DNA from: Mangrovicoccus sp049603835
GTDB lineage: Bacteria; Pseudomonadota; Alphaproteobacteria; Rhodobacterales; Rhodobacteraceae
Length of the DNA stretch: 64,000 nucleotides
Direction: 5' to 3'
Assembly (NCBI GenBank): GCA_049603835.1
Contig: JBMYSZ010000007.1
Coordinates: 75,056 to 139,055 of the forward strand
Below are positions 1 to 8,047 of this stretch, piece after piece. The notes beneath the pieces are model-generated. The model was not told where the DNA came from and searched no databases. It saw nothing but the letters and a program-made list of their open reading frames with translations. The translations under genes were made by a program, and so were the position numbers. Each line of letters starts with the position of its first letter. The stretch's first letter is position 1.

Positions 1-1
1 C

Positions 2-421
2 GCCCCCGAGCCCGAGGGCCAGCCGGAAAATTTACACAGCATCGATGAGGTCAGCTTGACGGAATTAGAAGAAAGCTCCGGCGCCGATCGTCTGCCAGGG
101 CTTATCGGTGCCTTTATCCGCGATACGGATACGGCGATTGCGGTTCTGTCCGCCACGGATATCGAAAACCATGCCGATGCGGATGTGATGTCGGTCATCC
201 ATCGCCTGTCGGGCAGTGCCGCGCTTTTTGGCGCGATGGAGCTGCACCGAGAATGCTATTTGCTGGAAGAGCGGGGCAAGACCGGCTCCATGCGCGAGGT
301 GTATGAACGGCTGCCCGATTTAGCAAGAATTTGGGCGGGTATTCGTCCATATTTTATTACTCGTAAGGAAATGAGTGCAGAAGATGCTTATGCATCGGTG
401 GGCTCGGCCTCCTCCGCGTGA
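2..421 (+). CDS. C-terminal part of a sensor protein with an Hpt (histidine phosphotransfer) domain; 5' end outside window
   Basis: The frame is open from the first bases of the window, with no stop upstream of the TTG at 56, so this is most likely the end of a longer protein rather than a 121-residue one. A Pro/Glu-rich linker is followed by a helical Hpt domain. The phospho-accepting His lies in HRLSGSAALFG (His codon at 200-202). Hpt domains at the end of hybrid histidine kinases relay phosphate to a response regulator, and one starts 16 bp downstream in the same direction. The kinase and receiver parts are not visible, so the hybrid-kinase call is inferred. A stand-alone Hpt protein starting at TTG 56 is possible, but no convincing ribosome site precedes it. 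Confidence 0.75.
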   Translation, partial: APEPEGQPENLHSIDEVSLTELEESSGADRLPGLIGAFIRDTDTAIAVLSATDIENHADADVMSVIHRLSGSAALFGAMELHRECYLLEERGKTGSMREVYERLPDLARIWAGIRPYFITRKEMSAEDAYASVGSASSA

Positions 422-437
422 CGAAAGGAAATCTAAA

Positions 438-1052
438 ATGCGCATCCTAATTGCAGATGACCATGAGCTCGTCCGAGATACTTTGGCCGCCTTTTTGCAA
501 AGCGAAGCCGGAATAGAGGTGGATACAGCCGCGGATTTCGCCGGCGCCCAGGCAAAGGTCAAAGCTTTTGCTGGGTATCATCTTGTTCTGTTGGACTATA
601 AAATGCCTGGCATGAATGGTCTTAAAGGCCTGAAAGATATGCAAGACATGCAAGTGGGATTGAAAGTCGCGATCATGTCTGGGACCGCGGCCCGCGATGT
701 GGCGCAAGACGCCGTCGCTGAGGGCGCGCTTGGGTTCTTGCCCAAAACCTTGCCCGCGAAATCTCTGATCAATGCTGTGCGCTTTATGGCGGCGGGCGAA
801 ACATATTTGCCGGTGAATTTCATGCAAGCCGAGGATGATCAGGTAAGCAGCCCGATCAAGGACAAATTGTCGGAGCGGGAATTTCAGGTTTTGGGTGGTC
901 TATGCCGTGGCTTGGCCAATAAAGAAATTGCGCGCGAGCTGGACCTACAAGAAGTCACTGTCAAATTGCATGTGAAAACACTTTGCCGAAAGTTAGAGGC
1001 AAAAAACCGAACCCATGCGGCGATGATCGCTAAGGAAGCGGAGCTTTATTAA
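438..1052 (+). CDS. LuxR/NarL-family response regulator
   Basis: A 204-residue two-domain response regulator. The N-terminal receiver (about 1-120) has the acidic pair at D7/D8, the phospho-acceptor D53 in LLDYKMPG and the conserved K103. The C-terminal LuxR-type helix-turn-helix (about 143-200) includes LSEREFQVLGGLCRGLANKE. The start chosen is ATG 438, preceded by AAAGGAA. An in-frame ATG at 375 would overlap the upstream gene and lacks a ribosome site. It follows the Hpt protein by 16 bp, so the two probably form a phosphorelay and one transcription unit. The target genes cannot be read from the sequence. Confidence 0.9.
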   Translation: MRILIADDHELVRDTLAAFLQSEAGIEVDTAADFAGAQAKVKAFAGYHLVLLDYKMPGMNGLKGLKDMQDMQVGLKVAIMSGTAARDVAQDAVAEGALGFLPKTLPAKSLINAVRFMAAGETYLPVNFMQAEDDQVSSPIKDKLSEREFQVLGGLCRGLANKEIARELDLQEVTVKLHVKTLCRKLEAKNRTHAAMIAKEAELY

Positions 1053-1089
1053 AAGCTCCGACGCTTTAAACTGCTAACCTCAAAGGGAG

Positions 1090-1121
1090 TTTGAGCCTAG
1101 AAATTCTTTCTTTGGCTCAAA
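1090..1121 (+). terminator. possible terminator hairpin after the response regulator
   Basis: TTTGAGCC (1090-1097) pairs perfectly with GGCTCAAA (1114-1121) around a 16-nt loop, 38 bp after the response-regulator stop. There is no T-tract after it, so it is not a canonical intrinsic terminator. It could instead be part of the neighbouring structured element. Confidence 0.3.
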
Positions 1122-1131
1122 CATTTGATAT

Positions 1132-1287
1132 GAGGGTAAGATCTGTGGACCCGGATGCACCGCCGCAGGATCGGCACATCCGTGAGTGAGGGCAAGACCA
1201 CCTCCCGTTTTGGGTGGGGTAGGAGGCGGCCCCGGTACATGATCAGGATCTGATCAAGACGGGGAGTTTGGTGCCACAGATCTCCTC
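1132..1287. ncRNA. candidate structured RNA (multi-branched), unknown family
   Basis: A long closing helix encloses about 125 nt. GAGG 1132-1135 pairs with CCTC 1284-1287, then after a 3-nt bulge AGATCTGTGG 1139-1148 pairs perfectly with CCACAGATCT 1274-1283. Inside are three hairpins: 1153-1181 (GGATG/CATCC with inner GCCG/CGGC), 1197-1220 (ACC..CC.CCC gtttt GGG.GG..GGT), and 1230-1264 (CCCCG/CGGGG with inner TGATCA/TGATCA). A closing helix with three arms in a non-coding gap suggests a folded RNA. I do not see RNase P, SRP, tmRNA or a familiar riboswitch core. 6S RNA has a similar size, but its rod-like fold fits poorly. The strand is uncertain; plus would match the flanking genes. A small MITE-like mobile element is the main alternative, but no target duplication is visible. 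Confidence 0.45.
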
Positions 1288-1484
1288 TTCCTTGTGACAT
1301 AGAGGCAGGGGTCTTGCTTGGTCGCCAAAGGTCAATTCAGGGCGCAAAAGTATAGTTACCGCCGTTCCTTTGCGTGATGCCTCTGCGTCAAATTCCAGAA
1401 AGGAGCGCCATTTTCTACATTTCCTGATGCGCCTTGGGTCAATTTCACGCTAATTCTTACTAAGAAGTGACCCGGAGTTCGCAT

Positions 1485-1919
1485 ATGTCCTATCCCACCA
1501 AACCCTGGCATCATGGGGTTGTTACCGTCTTGGCCGTGATTTTCTATGGGCTCGCCGTATTGGATTTTGCTCTGACCAGCCTGAACTTTCAGGCCTATAT
1601 CGATTATGCCAGCCCCGAATTGCTTGCCATTGCTCAGGGATTTCCCGCCTTCATCAATCTCATTTGGATCGTGACTGTGTTTGGCGGGGCTTTGGGCTGC
1701 TATCTGTTATGGACCCAAAGCAAGCATGCGGTTTTACTGCTATTCATCGGCTTTGTGGGAATGGGCGTATTGACCCTTTGGATGACGATCTTTAGCCGTC
1801 CCAGCCTGATTGGCGCAGCGGGCCTGTCCGGGCTTTATACAATGCTGGGCACCTGCGCTTTGGGCTTTTTGATCTATCTTTACGCGCGATATCTGCGCAC
1901 GCAGCACATGCTGGCTTAA
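1485..1919 (+). CDS. small four-helix inner-membrane protein, unknown function
   Basis: A 144-residue protein made almost entirely of four hydrophobic segments (about 11-32, 53-76, 80-102 and 110-135), with a short basic C-terminal tail. The start ATG 1485 has GGAG 7 bp upstream; the GTG at 1467 lacks a ribosome site. It resembles a widespread family of uncharacterised small alphaproteobacterial membrane proteins, sometimes loosely labelled sugar transporter, for which I know of no demonstrated function. It is transcribed alone and ends convergently against the liv operon, with an inverted-repeat element between them. Confidence 0.65.
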   Translation: MSYPTKPWHHGVVTVLAVIFYGLAVLDFALTSLNFQAYIDYASPELLAIAQGFPAFINLIWIVTVFGGALGCYLLWTQSKHAVLLLFIGFVGMGVLTLWMTIFSRPSLIGAAGLSGLYTMLGTCALGFLIYLYARYLRTQHMLA

Positions 1920-2006
1920 AGCGTTCCGCGTTTAATTGGAAATATCACCCCGGTGAAATCGAGGGTTTCATGTGGCGAAAAGTGTTCCAATTTTTCGCGA
2001 AACGCT
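1920..2006. repeat. REP-like imperfect inverted repeat between convergent genes
   Basis: The 22-nt arm at 1920-1941 (AGCGTTCCGCG...TTGGAA) matches the reverse complement of 1985-2006 at 18 of 22 positions. The intervening 43 nt contain smaller dyads (TCACC/GGTGA; TGAAA/TTTCA). The sequence AGCGTTTCGCGAAAAATTGGAAC resembles palindromic repeats I associate with alphaproteobacterial intergenic spacers. Its position between the ends of the membrane-protein gene and livM fits a bidirectional transcript end. I found no second copy in this window. Confidence 0.5.
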
Positions 2007-2033
2007 CTGGAATGAACGCAAACTGTCGGAGAC

Positions 2034-3329
2034 TTACCGCCCCGGCAGCAAACCACGTGGGCTGAACCGCAAAACCAGCAGCAGCAATATCCCCATGGTC
2101 AATAATCGCATCTGTGCGGCGCTGCTCAACAGATGATCTTTGAACCCGCCATCGGGAAGGATCATGGTCACACCACCCAATAGCCATTGGCCCAAAGGCT
2201 CCACCTGGACCCAAAGGAACCAGACAAGGAAACCGCCCAGCACCGCGCCATAGGTATTCCCAGATCCGCCAATGATCACCATGACCCAGATGAGAAAGGT
2301 AAAGCGCAAAGGCTGATAAGTGCCGGGGGTAAATTGCCCATCTAGGGTGGTCATCATTGCCCCGGCCAAACCGCAAACCGCGCTGCCGAGAACAAAGACC
2401 TGCAAATACCGCGCGGTGATGTTTTTGCCCATGGCGGCGGCTGCGGTTTCGTTATCACGGATTGCGCGCATCATCCGGCCCCAGGGCGAATTCAGCGCCA
2501 TTTGCGTCAAAACCACCAGCAAAACCAAGACGGTTAGAAACAACGCGCTGTAGCTCAACTTCACGGCGAGGGTCGAGGCCGTCACCGGATCCAGCCCCCA
2601 ATTCTCGGCGCGCGCGACAAAGCTGCTGCTATTTTGCAGATCGATTTCGTAAGGAACCGGACGCGGCAGCCCGACCACATTTTTCACACCGCGCGCCAGC
2701 CAATCTTCGTTTTTCATCAGGCTGATGAGGATTTCGGAAATACCCAAAGTGGCAATCGCTAGATAATCCGCCCGCAGCCCGAGCGCGGTTTTGCCAATAG
2801 CCCAAGCCGCCCCAGCGGCAAGTAAAGCGCCAACCGGCCAGGCCAGTAAAATGGGCAAGCCTAATCCGCCCAAATATCCGGTCGATGCGGGATCCACGGA
2901 TTCCACCGATTTGACGGCTGGATCGAATAGCGCCCGATACGCGATAAAGCCCACTAAAATCACCAAGCAAAGGGTTAGGCTCCGGGCCAGCCCCGGTGAC
3001 ATACGCCGCCAAAGCAATACTGCGCCGATTGCCGTTGCGGCAGCAATAGCCAGCGCGGCCAGAATAGAGACACCGCCAGCGGCCCAGGCCTCTGCCACGG
3101 GCGGCATCGCAACCAGGACAGCGGCCAACCCGCCAAGCGCGGTAAAACCCATAATGCCCACATTAAAGAGCCCGCCAATTCCCCATTGCAGATTCAGCCC
3201 CAAAGCCATGATGGCAGAGATCAGCCCCATATTGACGATCAATAACGCACTGTTCCAACTCTGAAAAAAGCCGGTCGCTAGGATCAGGGCCAGCGCTGCC
3301 AGCCCCATGAAAACGCCGCGCATTGTCAT
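2034..3329 (-). CDS. livM: branched-chain amino acid-type ABC transporter permease (LivM)
   Basis: A 431-residue polytopic inner-membrane protein of the LivM family, one half of the transmembrane channel of a HAAT-type ABC importer. The cytoplasmic coupling segment SPWGRMMRAIRDNETAAAA is clear in the second half and is followed by GGxGN-type motifs (IGGSGNTYGAVLGG). The start ATG 3329 overlaps the livH stop by 4 bp (ATGA). It is the last gene of a seven-gene operon reading leftward. At 431 residues it is longer than many LivM proteins, because of extra N-terminal membrane segments. The family also imports other amino acids, amides and urea, so the substrate is unproven. Confidence 0.9.
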   Translation of the reverse strand: MTMRGVFMGLAALALILATGFFQSWNSALLIVNMGLISAIMALGLNLQWGIGGLFNVGIMGFTALGGLAAVLVAMPPVAEAWAAGGVSILAALAIAAATAIGAVLLWRRMSPGLARSLTLCLVILVGFIAYRALFDPAVKSVESVDPASTGYLGGLGLPILLAWPVGALLAAGAAWAIGKTALGLRADYLAIATLGISEILISLMKNEDWLARGVKNVVGLPRPVPYEIDLQNSSSFVARAENWGLDPVTASTLAVKLSYSALFLTVLVLLVVLTQMALNSPWGRMMRAIRDNETAAAAMGKNITARYLQVFVLGSAVCGLAGAMMTTLDGQFTPGTYQPLRFTFLIWVMVIIGGSGNTYGAVLGGFLVWFLWVQVEPLGQWLLGGVTMILPDGGFKDHLLSSAAQMRLLTMGILLLLVLRFSPRGLLPGR

Positions 3330-4339
3330 GTTTGCGTTCCTCGAAACAGGCCAGTTGGTTTAAAGAGCAGGACAATCACCAAAATCACAAAACTGACCGA
3401 CAGCTTATATTCCGTGCCCAATAGCTGCACCAAAGCTGATGGCTCTAACCCTTCCGGCATCAGATAGGTCAGGACCTTTTTCCACGCATAGGTCACCCCG
3501 ACTTCTGAATAGGCGATGACAAAACCGCCGGCGATGGCCCCCACCGGATTACCCAGCCCACCAACAATCGCAGCCGCGAAAATCGGCAGCAGAATTTGGA
3601 AATAGGTGAATGGTTTGAATGACTTGTCCAGGCCGTAAAGGGTGCCGGCAATCGTAGCAAGCGCCGCAACGATCAGCCAGGTTATGGCCACGACACGATC
3701 CGGATTGATCCCCGATAGCAGCGCCAAATCCTCATTATCGGAAAAGGCGCGCATAGATTTACCCGCACGTGTATGATTGAGAAACCAAAATAGCAGCGCA
3801 ACGACAAGGATCGCGGTGACAATCGTCAGCCCTTGGCTGGTTTTCAAAGCCAAGCCCTCGCGCAGACCGCTCCAAGCTTTGAAATCACGGGCGGAAATGA
3901 TAAACCGCGCCCCGTCATTGAACTGTTGATCGCCCACACCGATGATGAACCGCACCAAGCCATTCATCACGAACATAACCCCGATAGAGACAATCAGAAA
4001 AGTCGCGGGGGCGGCGCGCTGCGAACGGTAAAACCGATAAATCAAGTGATCTGTGCCATAAAGAAGCGCCGCGGTCGCCAAGATCGCAACCGGCAAAGCG
4101 AGCAGCGCGGTGGGAAGCGGGTAGATCGATATGCCCAAGGATTGCAGCGCCCAAGTGACCAAGATGGTCACCAAAGTGCCAAACGCCATCGTGTCCCCAT
4201 GGGCGATATTGGTGAAGCGCAAAATCGCGAAAATCAGCGTGACCCCAAGCGCGCCAAGCGCCAGCTGTGCGCCATAGGCGGTGGCCGGGATCAAAACGAA
4301 ATTGGCCAAAGCGACCAAAGCGTTCAGGAAATCGGTCAT
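3326..4339 (-). CDS. livH: branched-chain amino acid-type ABC transporter permease (LivH)
   Basis: A 337-residue LivH-family permease partnering LivM. It has the family's N-terminal pattern (LGVTLIFAILRFTNIAHGD) and the coupling-helix region HTRAGKSMRAFSDNEDLA. The start ATG 4339 is chosen because GGAG lies 8 nt upstream and it forms an ATGA overlap with the preceding small gene. An extension to 4369 would run further into that gene. It overlaps livM by 4 bp, so all three are probably translationally coupled. Confidence 0.9.
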   Translation of the reverse strand: MTDFLNALVALANFVLIPATAYGAQLALGALGVTLIFAILRFTNIAHGDTMAFGTLVTILVTWALQSLGISIYPLPTALLALPVAILATAALLYGTDHLIYRFYRSQRAAPATFLIVSIGVMFVMNGLVRFIIGVGDQQFNDGARFIISARDFKAWSGLREGLALKTSQGLTIVTAILVVALLFWFLNHTRAGKSMRAFSDNEDLALLSGINPDRVVAITWLIVAALATIAGTLYGLDKSFKPFTYFQILLPIFAAAIVGGLGNPVGAIAGGFVIAYSEVGVTYAWKKVLTYLMPEGLEPSALVQLLGTEYKLSVSFVILVIVLLFKPTGLFRGTQT

Positions 4340-4764
4340 TCCTTTGGCTCCGGATCCAATGTTTCGCAATTGCCATAGATGACGCGAGGGCGGCCCAGGC
4401 CTTTATCTGGTTCAGGCGTAACCATCAGCGTCATGGCACCGCCGGGCACTAGGGCGAGGTGATTTAGAACCAAACCGCCACCGGCTTTGATGTCAAAGGC
4501 AAAGACCCGAGTGGCGCCAGAACCATGGCTTTTGACGCTGACATCCGCCGTGCCATAAGTGGCGCGAAATTTCGGTTTGGCTTCTAAAGTGGTCCAGATC
4601 GTCAGATCACCTTCCAGCTCTTTACAGTCGAGCTCGTTTTCTGGCTCAAGAAAACAGACTTTTTCGAACTTGCATATTGCAACCGGGATTTTCGCGGTCG
4701 CTGCTGATAGTTGCAAAGGGCAAGCAGCCAATAAGCAGGCACTCCAAAAGGCGATCTGTTTCAT
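4336..4764 (-). CDS. small secreted cysteine-containing protein in the liv operon (second of a pair)
   Basis: A 142-residue protein with a typical Sec signal peptide (MKQIAFWSACLLAACPLQLSAATA), so it is probably periplasmic. The mature part begins with AICKFEKVCF and ends near YGNCE, a cysteine layout shared with the protein encoded just upstream; the two look like diverged paralogs. The start ATG 4764 overlaps the previous stop (ATGA), and its own stop overlaps livH. A GGAG lies 12 nt upstream. I do not recognise the family. Being embedded in the transporter operon suggests a role connected with uptake, but that is inference from position only. Confidence 0.7.
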   Translation of the reverse strand: MKQIAFWSACLLAACPLQLSAATAKIPVAICKFEKVCFLEPENELDCKELEGDLTIWTTLEAKPKFRATYGTADVSVKSHGSGATRVFAFDIKAGGGLVLNHLALVPGGAMTLMVTPEPDKGLGRPRVIYGNCETLDPEPKE

Positions 4765-5153
4765 GTCGCTGTGCAACTCCCTAGATAACTGACCAAAACC
4801 GGACCAAGCGATAGATGAACAGAATATCGCGCGCTGCCATCCGCCCCCCAGCTGATCATTTGCGTCGCATTCGGCGTTTGGCCGATCCAAACCAATGAGG
4901 TGACATCATTGCCGGTGACATGGCCCAGGACCTCTTCGGCGGGGCTATAAAGCCAGGCTTCGTCGGGCTTGTCCCCGGTTTCCAGATCCAAACTGATAGC
5001 TGCCACATCACAAGGCTCGTCTTCAAAACACTCAACTGAAAATTCACAATGAACTATTGGCCTGGCTTGAACATCGCTTGCGGCCGGCATGCAAAATGCT
5101 GCAAAAACAGTAAGTAGCGCGATGTTTTTAATGTGCTCTCGAATGTTACCCAC
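4761..5153 (-). CDS. small secreted cysteine-containing protein in the liv operon (first of a pair)
   Basis: A 130-residue protein starting at GTG 5153, which has GGAG 8 nt upstream and overlaps the livF stop by 8 bp. The longer frame reaching 5348 is rejected because it lies inside livF. The N-terminus is a signal peptide (hydrophobic stretch NIALLTVFAAFCMPAA). The mature part contains HCEFSVECFEDEPCD and ends YLGSCTAT. The C-x-F-x3-C-F motif and the C-terminal aromatic-Gly-Cys element match the next gene, supporting paralogy. The function is unknown, and no domain I can name is present. Confidence 0.7.
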   Translation of the reverse strand: MGNIREHIKNIALLTVFAAFCMPAASDVQARPIVHCEFSVECFEDEPCDVAAISLDLETGDKPDEAWLYSPAEEVLGHVTGNDVTSLVWIGQTPNATQMISWGADGSARYSVHLSLGPVLVSYLGSCTAT

Positions 5154-5856
5154 CCAAAAAGCTCCGCCGCACATCGGGGTTGGCGAGCAAGGCCGCTCCT
5201 GTATCGCTGAACCGGTTACTCCCTTGCACCAAAACATAGCCTTTATCAGCGATTTCAAGCGCTTGCCGGGCATTTTGTTCAACCATGAGGATCGATATCC
5301 CCGATCGCGCAACTTCGATGATGCGGTCAAACAGCTCGTCCATGACAATCGGGCTGACTCCGGCAGTGGGTTCGTCCAGCATCAAAAGCTGCGGCTGGGT
5401 CATCAGAGCCCGACCCACGGCCACTTGCTGGCGCTGCCCACCGGATAATTCGCCCGCATATTGGTGCCGTTTTTCCCGTAGAATGGGGAAAAGATCATAA
5501 ACTTGTTCAATGGTCGGACGTAGGTCGTCACGGCGAAGGAAACCGCCCATTTCCAGGTTTTCTTCGACCGTCATAGAGGCAAAGATATTATGGGTTTGCG
5601 GCACAAAGCCCATACCCGCCGCCACACGGGCTTGTGGGCTTAATCGCGTGATATCCCGGCCGCCTAGCGTGACAGTTCCGGCCCGCAATGGCATCATCCC
5701 AAATACGGCTTTCATCGCCGTGGATTTCCCGGCGCCGTTGGGGCCAACAATCACCGCGATTTCGCCACGATCCACGGAAAGGGAGCAGTCATGCAGGATA
5801 TTGGCACTGCCATATCCGCCGGTCATTTGGTCCGCTTGCAAGTAGCAACCACTCAT
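5146..5856 (-). CDS. livF: ABC transporter ATP-binding protein (LivF)
   Basis: A 236-residue ABC ATPase. It has Walker A GPNGAGKST (38-46), signature LSGGQRQQ, Walker B LLMLDEPTAG and the switch His in MVEQNAR-type context (family-typical VEQN). LivF pairs with LivG to power the LivHM channel. The start ATG 5856 overlaps the livG stop by 4 bp. Its end is overlapped by the GTG of the first small secreted-protein gene. Confidence 0.93.
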   Translation of the reverse strand: MSGCYLQADQMTGGYGSANILHDCSLSVDRGEIAVIVGPNGAGKSTAMKAVFGMMPLRAGTVTLGGRDITRLSPQARVAAGMGFVPQTHNIFASMTVEENLEMGGFLRRDDLRPTIEQVYDLFPILREKRHQYAGELSGGQRQQVAVGRALMTQPQLLMLDEPTAGVSPIVMDELFDRIIEVARSGISILMVEQNARQALEIADKGYVLVQGSNRFSDTGAALLANPDVRRSFLGG

Positions 5857-6641
5857 ATCGCCGGATCCGAAGCGAGTTTGTTTTTCAAACCAGTGCCCAA
5901 ATAGGCCTCGATCACCCGTTCATCGGATTTGATCTGGTCGATTGTTCCTTCGGCCAGAACTTTGCCCTCGGCCATGCAGATAACCGGGTCACAAAGGCGA
6001 CCGATAAAATCCATATCATGTTCGATCATGCAAAATGTATAGCCGCGATCTTGGTTTAGGCGCAAAATCGCGTCGCCAATAGTATTCAGCAAAGTGCGGT
6101 TCACCCCGGCGCCGACCTCATCCAGAAAGACTATTTTCGCATCCACCATCATGGTGCGCCCAAGTTCCAACAGCTTTTTTTGCCCGCCGGACAGATTGCC
6201 TGCCTTTTCTTCGGCCAAATGGTCAATCGTAAGGAATTCAAGGACTTCGTCGGCTTTCTTCATATTGGCCCTTTCTTCCGCCGCAATGCGCGCCCGCCTG
6301 GTCCAGCTATTCCACAGGCTTTCGCCCGATTGATCCGCTGTCACCATCATCAAATTTTCCCGCACGGTAAGGCTGTCAAATTCATGGGCGATTTGGAAGG
6401 TTCGGAGCAGCCCCTTAGCGAAAAGCTGATGCGGGGAGAGGCCGGTGATATCTTCGCCTGCCATAATGACCTTACCGGAGCTTGGTTTAAGATTGCCCGC
6501 GATAACATTGAAAAGCGTGGTTTTTCCGGCGCCGTTAGGGCCAATTAGGCCGGTAATCGTGCCGGTTGCAATTTGCAAGCTGGCTCCATCCACGGCGCTG
6601 AAAGCGCCAAAGCGCATATGGAGATTTTCGACGGCGATCAT
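5853..6641 (-). CDS. livG: ABC transporter ATP-binding protein (LivG)
   Basis: A 262-residue ABC ATPase with Walker A GPNGAGKTT (34-42), LSGGQKKLLELG, and Walker B FLDEVGAG, in which Val replaces the usual Pro after DE. ATG 6641 is taken as the start because the protein then begins MIAVENLHMRFGAF, like other LivG proteins. AAGGAG lies 12 nt upstream, which is a long spacing. A TTG at 6680 would add 13 residues. It is separated from the binding-protein gene by 81 bp, allowing differential expression. Confidence 0.9.
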   Translation of the reverse strand: MIAVENLHMRFGAFSAVDGASLQIATGTITGLIGPNGAGKTTLFNVIAGNLKPSSGKVIMAGEDITGLSPHQLFAKGLLRTFQIAHEFDSLTVRENLMMVTADQSGESLWNSWTRRARIAAEERANMKKADEVLEFLTIDHLAEEKAGNLSGGQKKLLELGRTMMVDAKIVFLDEVGAGVNRTLLNTIGDAILRLNQDRGYTFCMIEHDMDFIGRLCDPVICMAEGKVLAEGTIDQIKSDERVIEAYLGTGLKNKLASDPAI

Positions 6642-6722
6642 TCTTGGCAGACACTCCTTGTCACCCGGCGCCGCTAACAAAAGCCAGCAGCCCAGACAAG
6701 CCGGGCCGCCGGAAATTCACTG

Positions 6723-7907
6723 TTAACGATATTGTACCGTGGTGATTTCGCCGCCTTTGATCTCGATTTCGCGGAAGCTGCCAGCGCTTTCGCCAGGGCC
6801 GATCAACTCCACATCGGTCGCGCCCACATAGTCGATATCACCGCCCTCGGCCAAAATTTTCAAAGCCTTACCAAGTTCGCCTGGCAAGATCTCTTCGCCC
6901 GGAGAATTGGCAATTTCGGTGATTTTCGATTTGTAATCGCCTGGCTCAACGGAGCCTGCGGCTTGCATGGCCAGCAAGATCAAGGACGCAGCGTCATAGC
7001 TTTCGCCAACATAAGGCGAGCTGCTGTCAAAGCCTGCGGCGCTGGCGATTTCCGCCATGATGGAAGCGCCCTCGCTGTCGGTGCCGGCCAATTGACCTGC
7101 CGACCCATCGATATCGGCACCGAAGGCCGCGGTCAGCTCAGATCCGATCATGCCATCGGGGAAATGGAACAGATCGAATGCGCCTGTGTCGAGTGCGGCA
7201 CGGACAATGCCTTGGCCGCCTTGGTCCACATAGCCGGCCACGACCAGCAATTCGCCGCCAGCCGAAGCCAATGCGCCTACTTCCGCAGAGTAATCGGCTT
7301 TGCCGTCTTCATGCGGTGCAGATAGGGTTACACTGCCCCCGGCAGCTTCGAAGGCCGCGATGAAGCTATCAGCCAGGCCTTTGCCATAGTCGTTATTGGT
7401 GTAAGTCAGAGCGACTTCCGAGATGCCGCGATCTTTCAGAACATCGGTCATCACTTCGCCTTGACGCGCATCGGACGGCGCGGTGCGGAAAAACAGGCCG
7501 TTATCCTCGGCAGAGGTCAAGGCCGGGGAGGTGGCCGACGGAGAAATCATAACCATGCCATTTGGGACGGCGACATTGGCAAGAACCGCGCCGGTAACAC
7601 CGGAACAATCGGCGCCCATGATGCCTTTGATCCCGTCAGTGGTGATCAAGCGCTCCGCAGCGGCAGTGGCCGCGCTGGCATCCACGCATGTGCTATCTGC
7701 ACGCACGGGTGTGACGGTCATGCCACCCAAAAGCGCGCCGCTTTCGGAAACTTCGCTCATGGCCAGTTCGGCCCCGGCGGCCATGCCTGGGGTCAGGGAT
7801 TCGATAGGACCGGTGAAGCCCAAAAGGACGCCCAGCTTGACTTCGTCGGCGGTGGCGCAGCCGGCAGTCAGGGCCAAGACAGCGGAGGCGGCGAGATATT
7901 TCTTCAT
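6723..7907 (-). CDS. livK: ABC transporter substrate-binding protein (LivJ/LivK family)
   Basis: A 394-residue periplasmic binding protein of the type I fold, with the family's N-terminal pattern VKLGVLLGFTGPIESLTPGM. The start ATG 7907 has AGGGA 7 nt upstream; the frame's further extension to 7931 is not needed. The signal region LAASAVLALTAGCATADE contains a Cys in a weak lipobox-like context (TAGC), so either lipoprotein processing or cleavage after ATA is possible. It is the first gene of the operon (livK-livG-livF-two small genes-livH-livM), which probably initiates in the 140 bp shared with the divergent dehydrogenase gene. The ligand is unproven. Confidence 0.88.
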   Translation of the reverse strand: MKKYLAASAVLALTAGCATADEVKLGVLLGFTGPIESLTPGMAAGAELAMSEVSESGALLGGMTVTPVRADSTCVDASAATAAAERLITTDGIKGIMGADCSGVTGAVLANVAVPNGMVMISPSATSPALTSAEDNGLFFRTAPSDARQGEVMTDVLKDRGISEVALTYTNNDYGKGLADSFIAAFEAAGGSVTLSAPHEDGKADYSAEVGALASAGGELLVVAGYVDQGGQGIVRAALDTGAFDLFHFPDGMIGSELTAAFGADIDGSAGQLAGTDSEGASIMAEIASAAGFDSSSPYVGESYDAASLILLAMQAAGSVEPGDYKSKITEIANSPGEEILPGELGKALKILAEGGDIDYVGATDVELIGPGESAGSFREIEIKGGEITTVQYR

Positions 7908-8047
7908 GATAGATTCCCTGTAGGTCAGCATCCTATCAGCACGCTACTGCCATGGGCGGCAAATGCAATAAGTGACATAGAATTTCCGTGATTGCAGCGG
8001 CCAGCCCCTCAAATCAGCCTATGTTTGGGTCCAAATAGGAGGCGCGA

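Larger units (their letters stand above)
1053..1484. other. 432-bp intergenic region rich in inverted repeats
   Basis: I see no credible protein gene here; the short minus-strand frame at 1097-1300 has no ribosome site and crosses the structured element. In order it holds an 8-bp inverted repeat (1090-1121), a multi-branched structured element (1132-1287), a weak 6-bp dyad CGCAAA/TTTGCG (1343-1348 and 1369-1374), and a dyad GGGTCA/TGACCC (1436-1441 and 1468-1473) just upstream of the ribosome site of the next gene. No clear sigma-70 promoter was identified. Confidence 0.6.

Noticed and set aside
1139..1283. A MITE or insertion-sequence remnant with 10-bp terminal inverted repeats
   Set aside because: No flanking target duplication and no transposase fragment is visible, and the interior folds into nested hairpins; kept as a structured RNA candidate instead.
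5154..5348. Extended N-terminus of the first small secreted protein
   Set aside because: It lies within livF in another frame and would hide the signal peptide; GTG 5153 has a well-placed GGAG.
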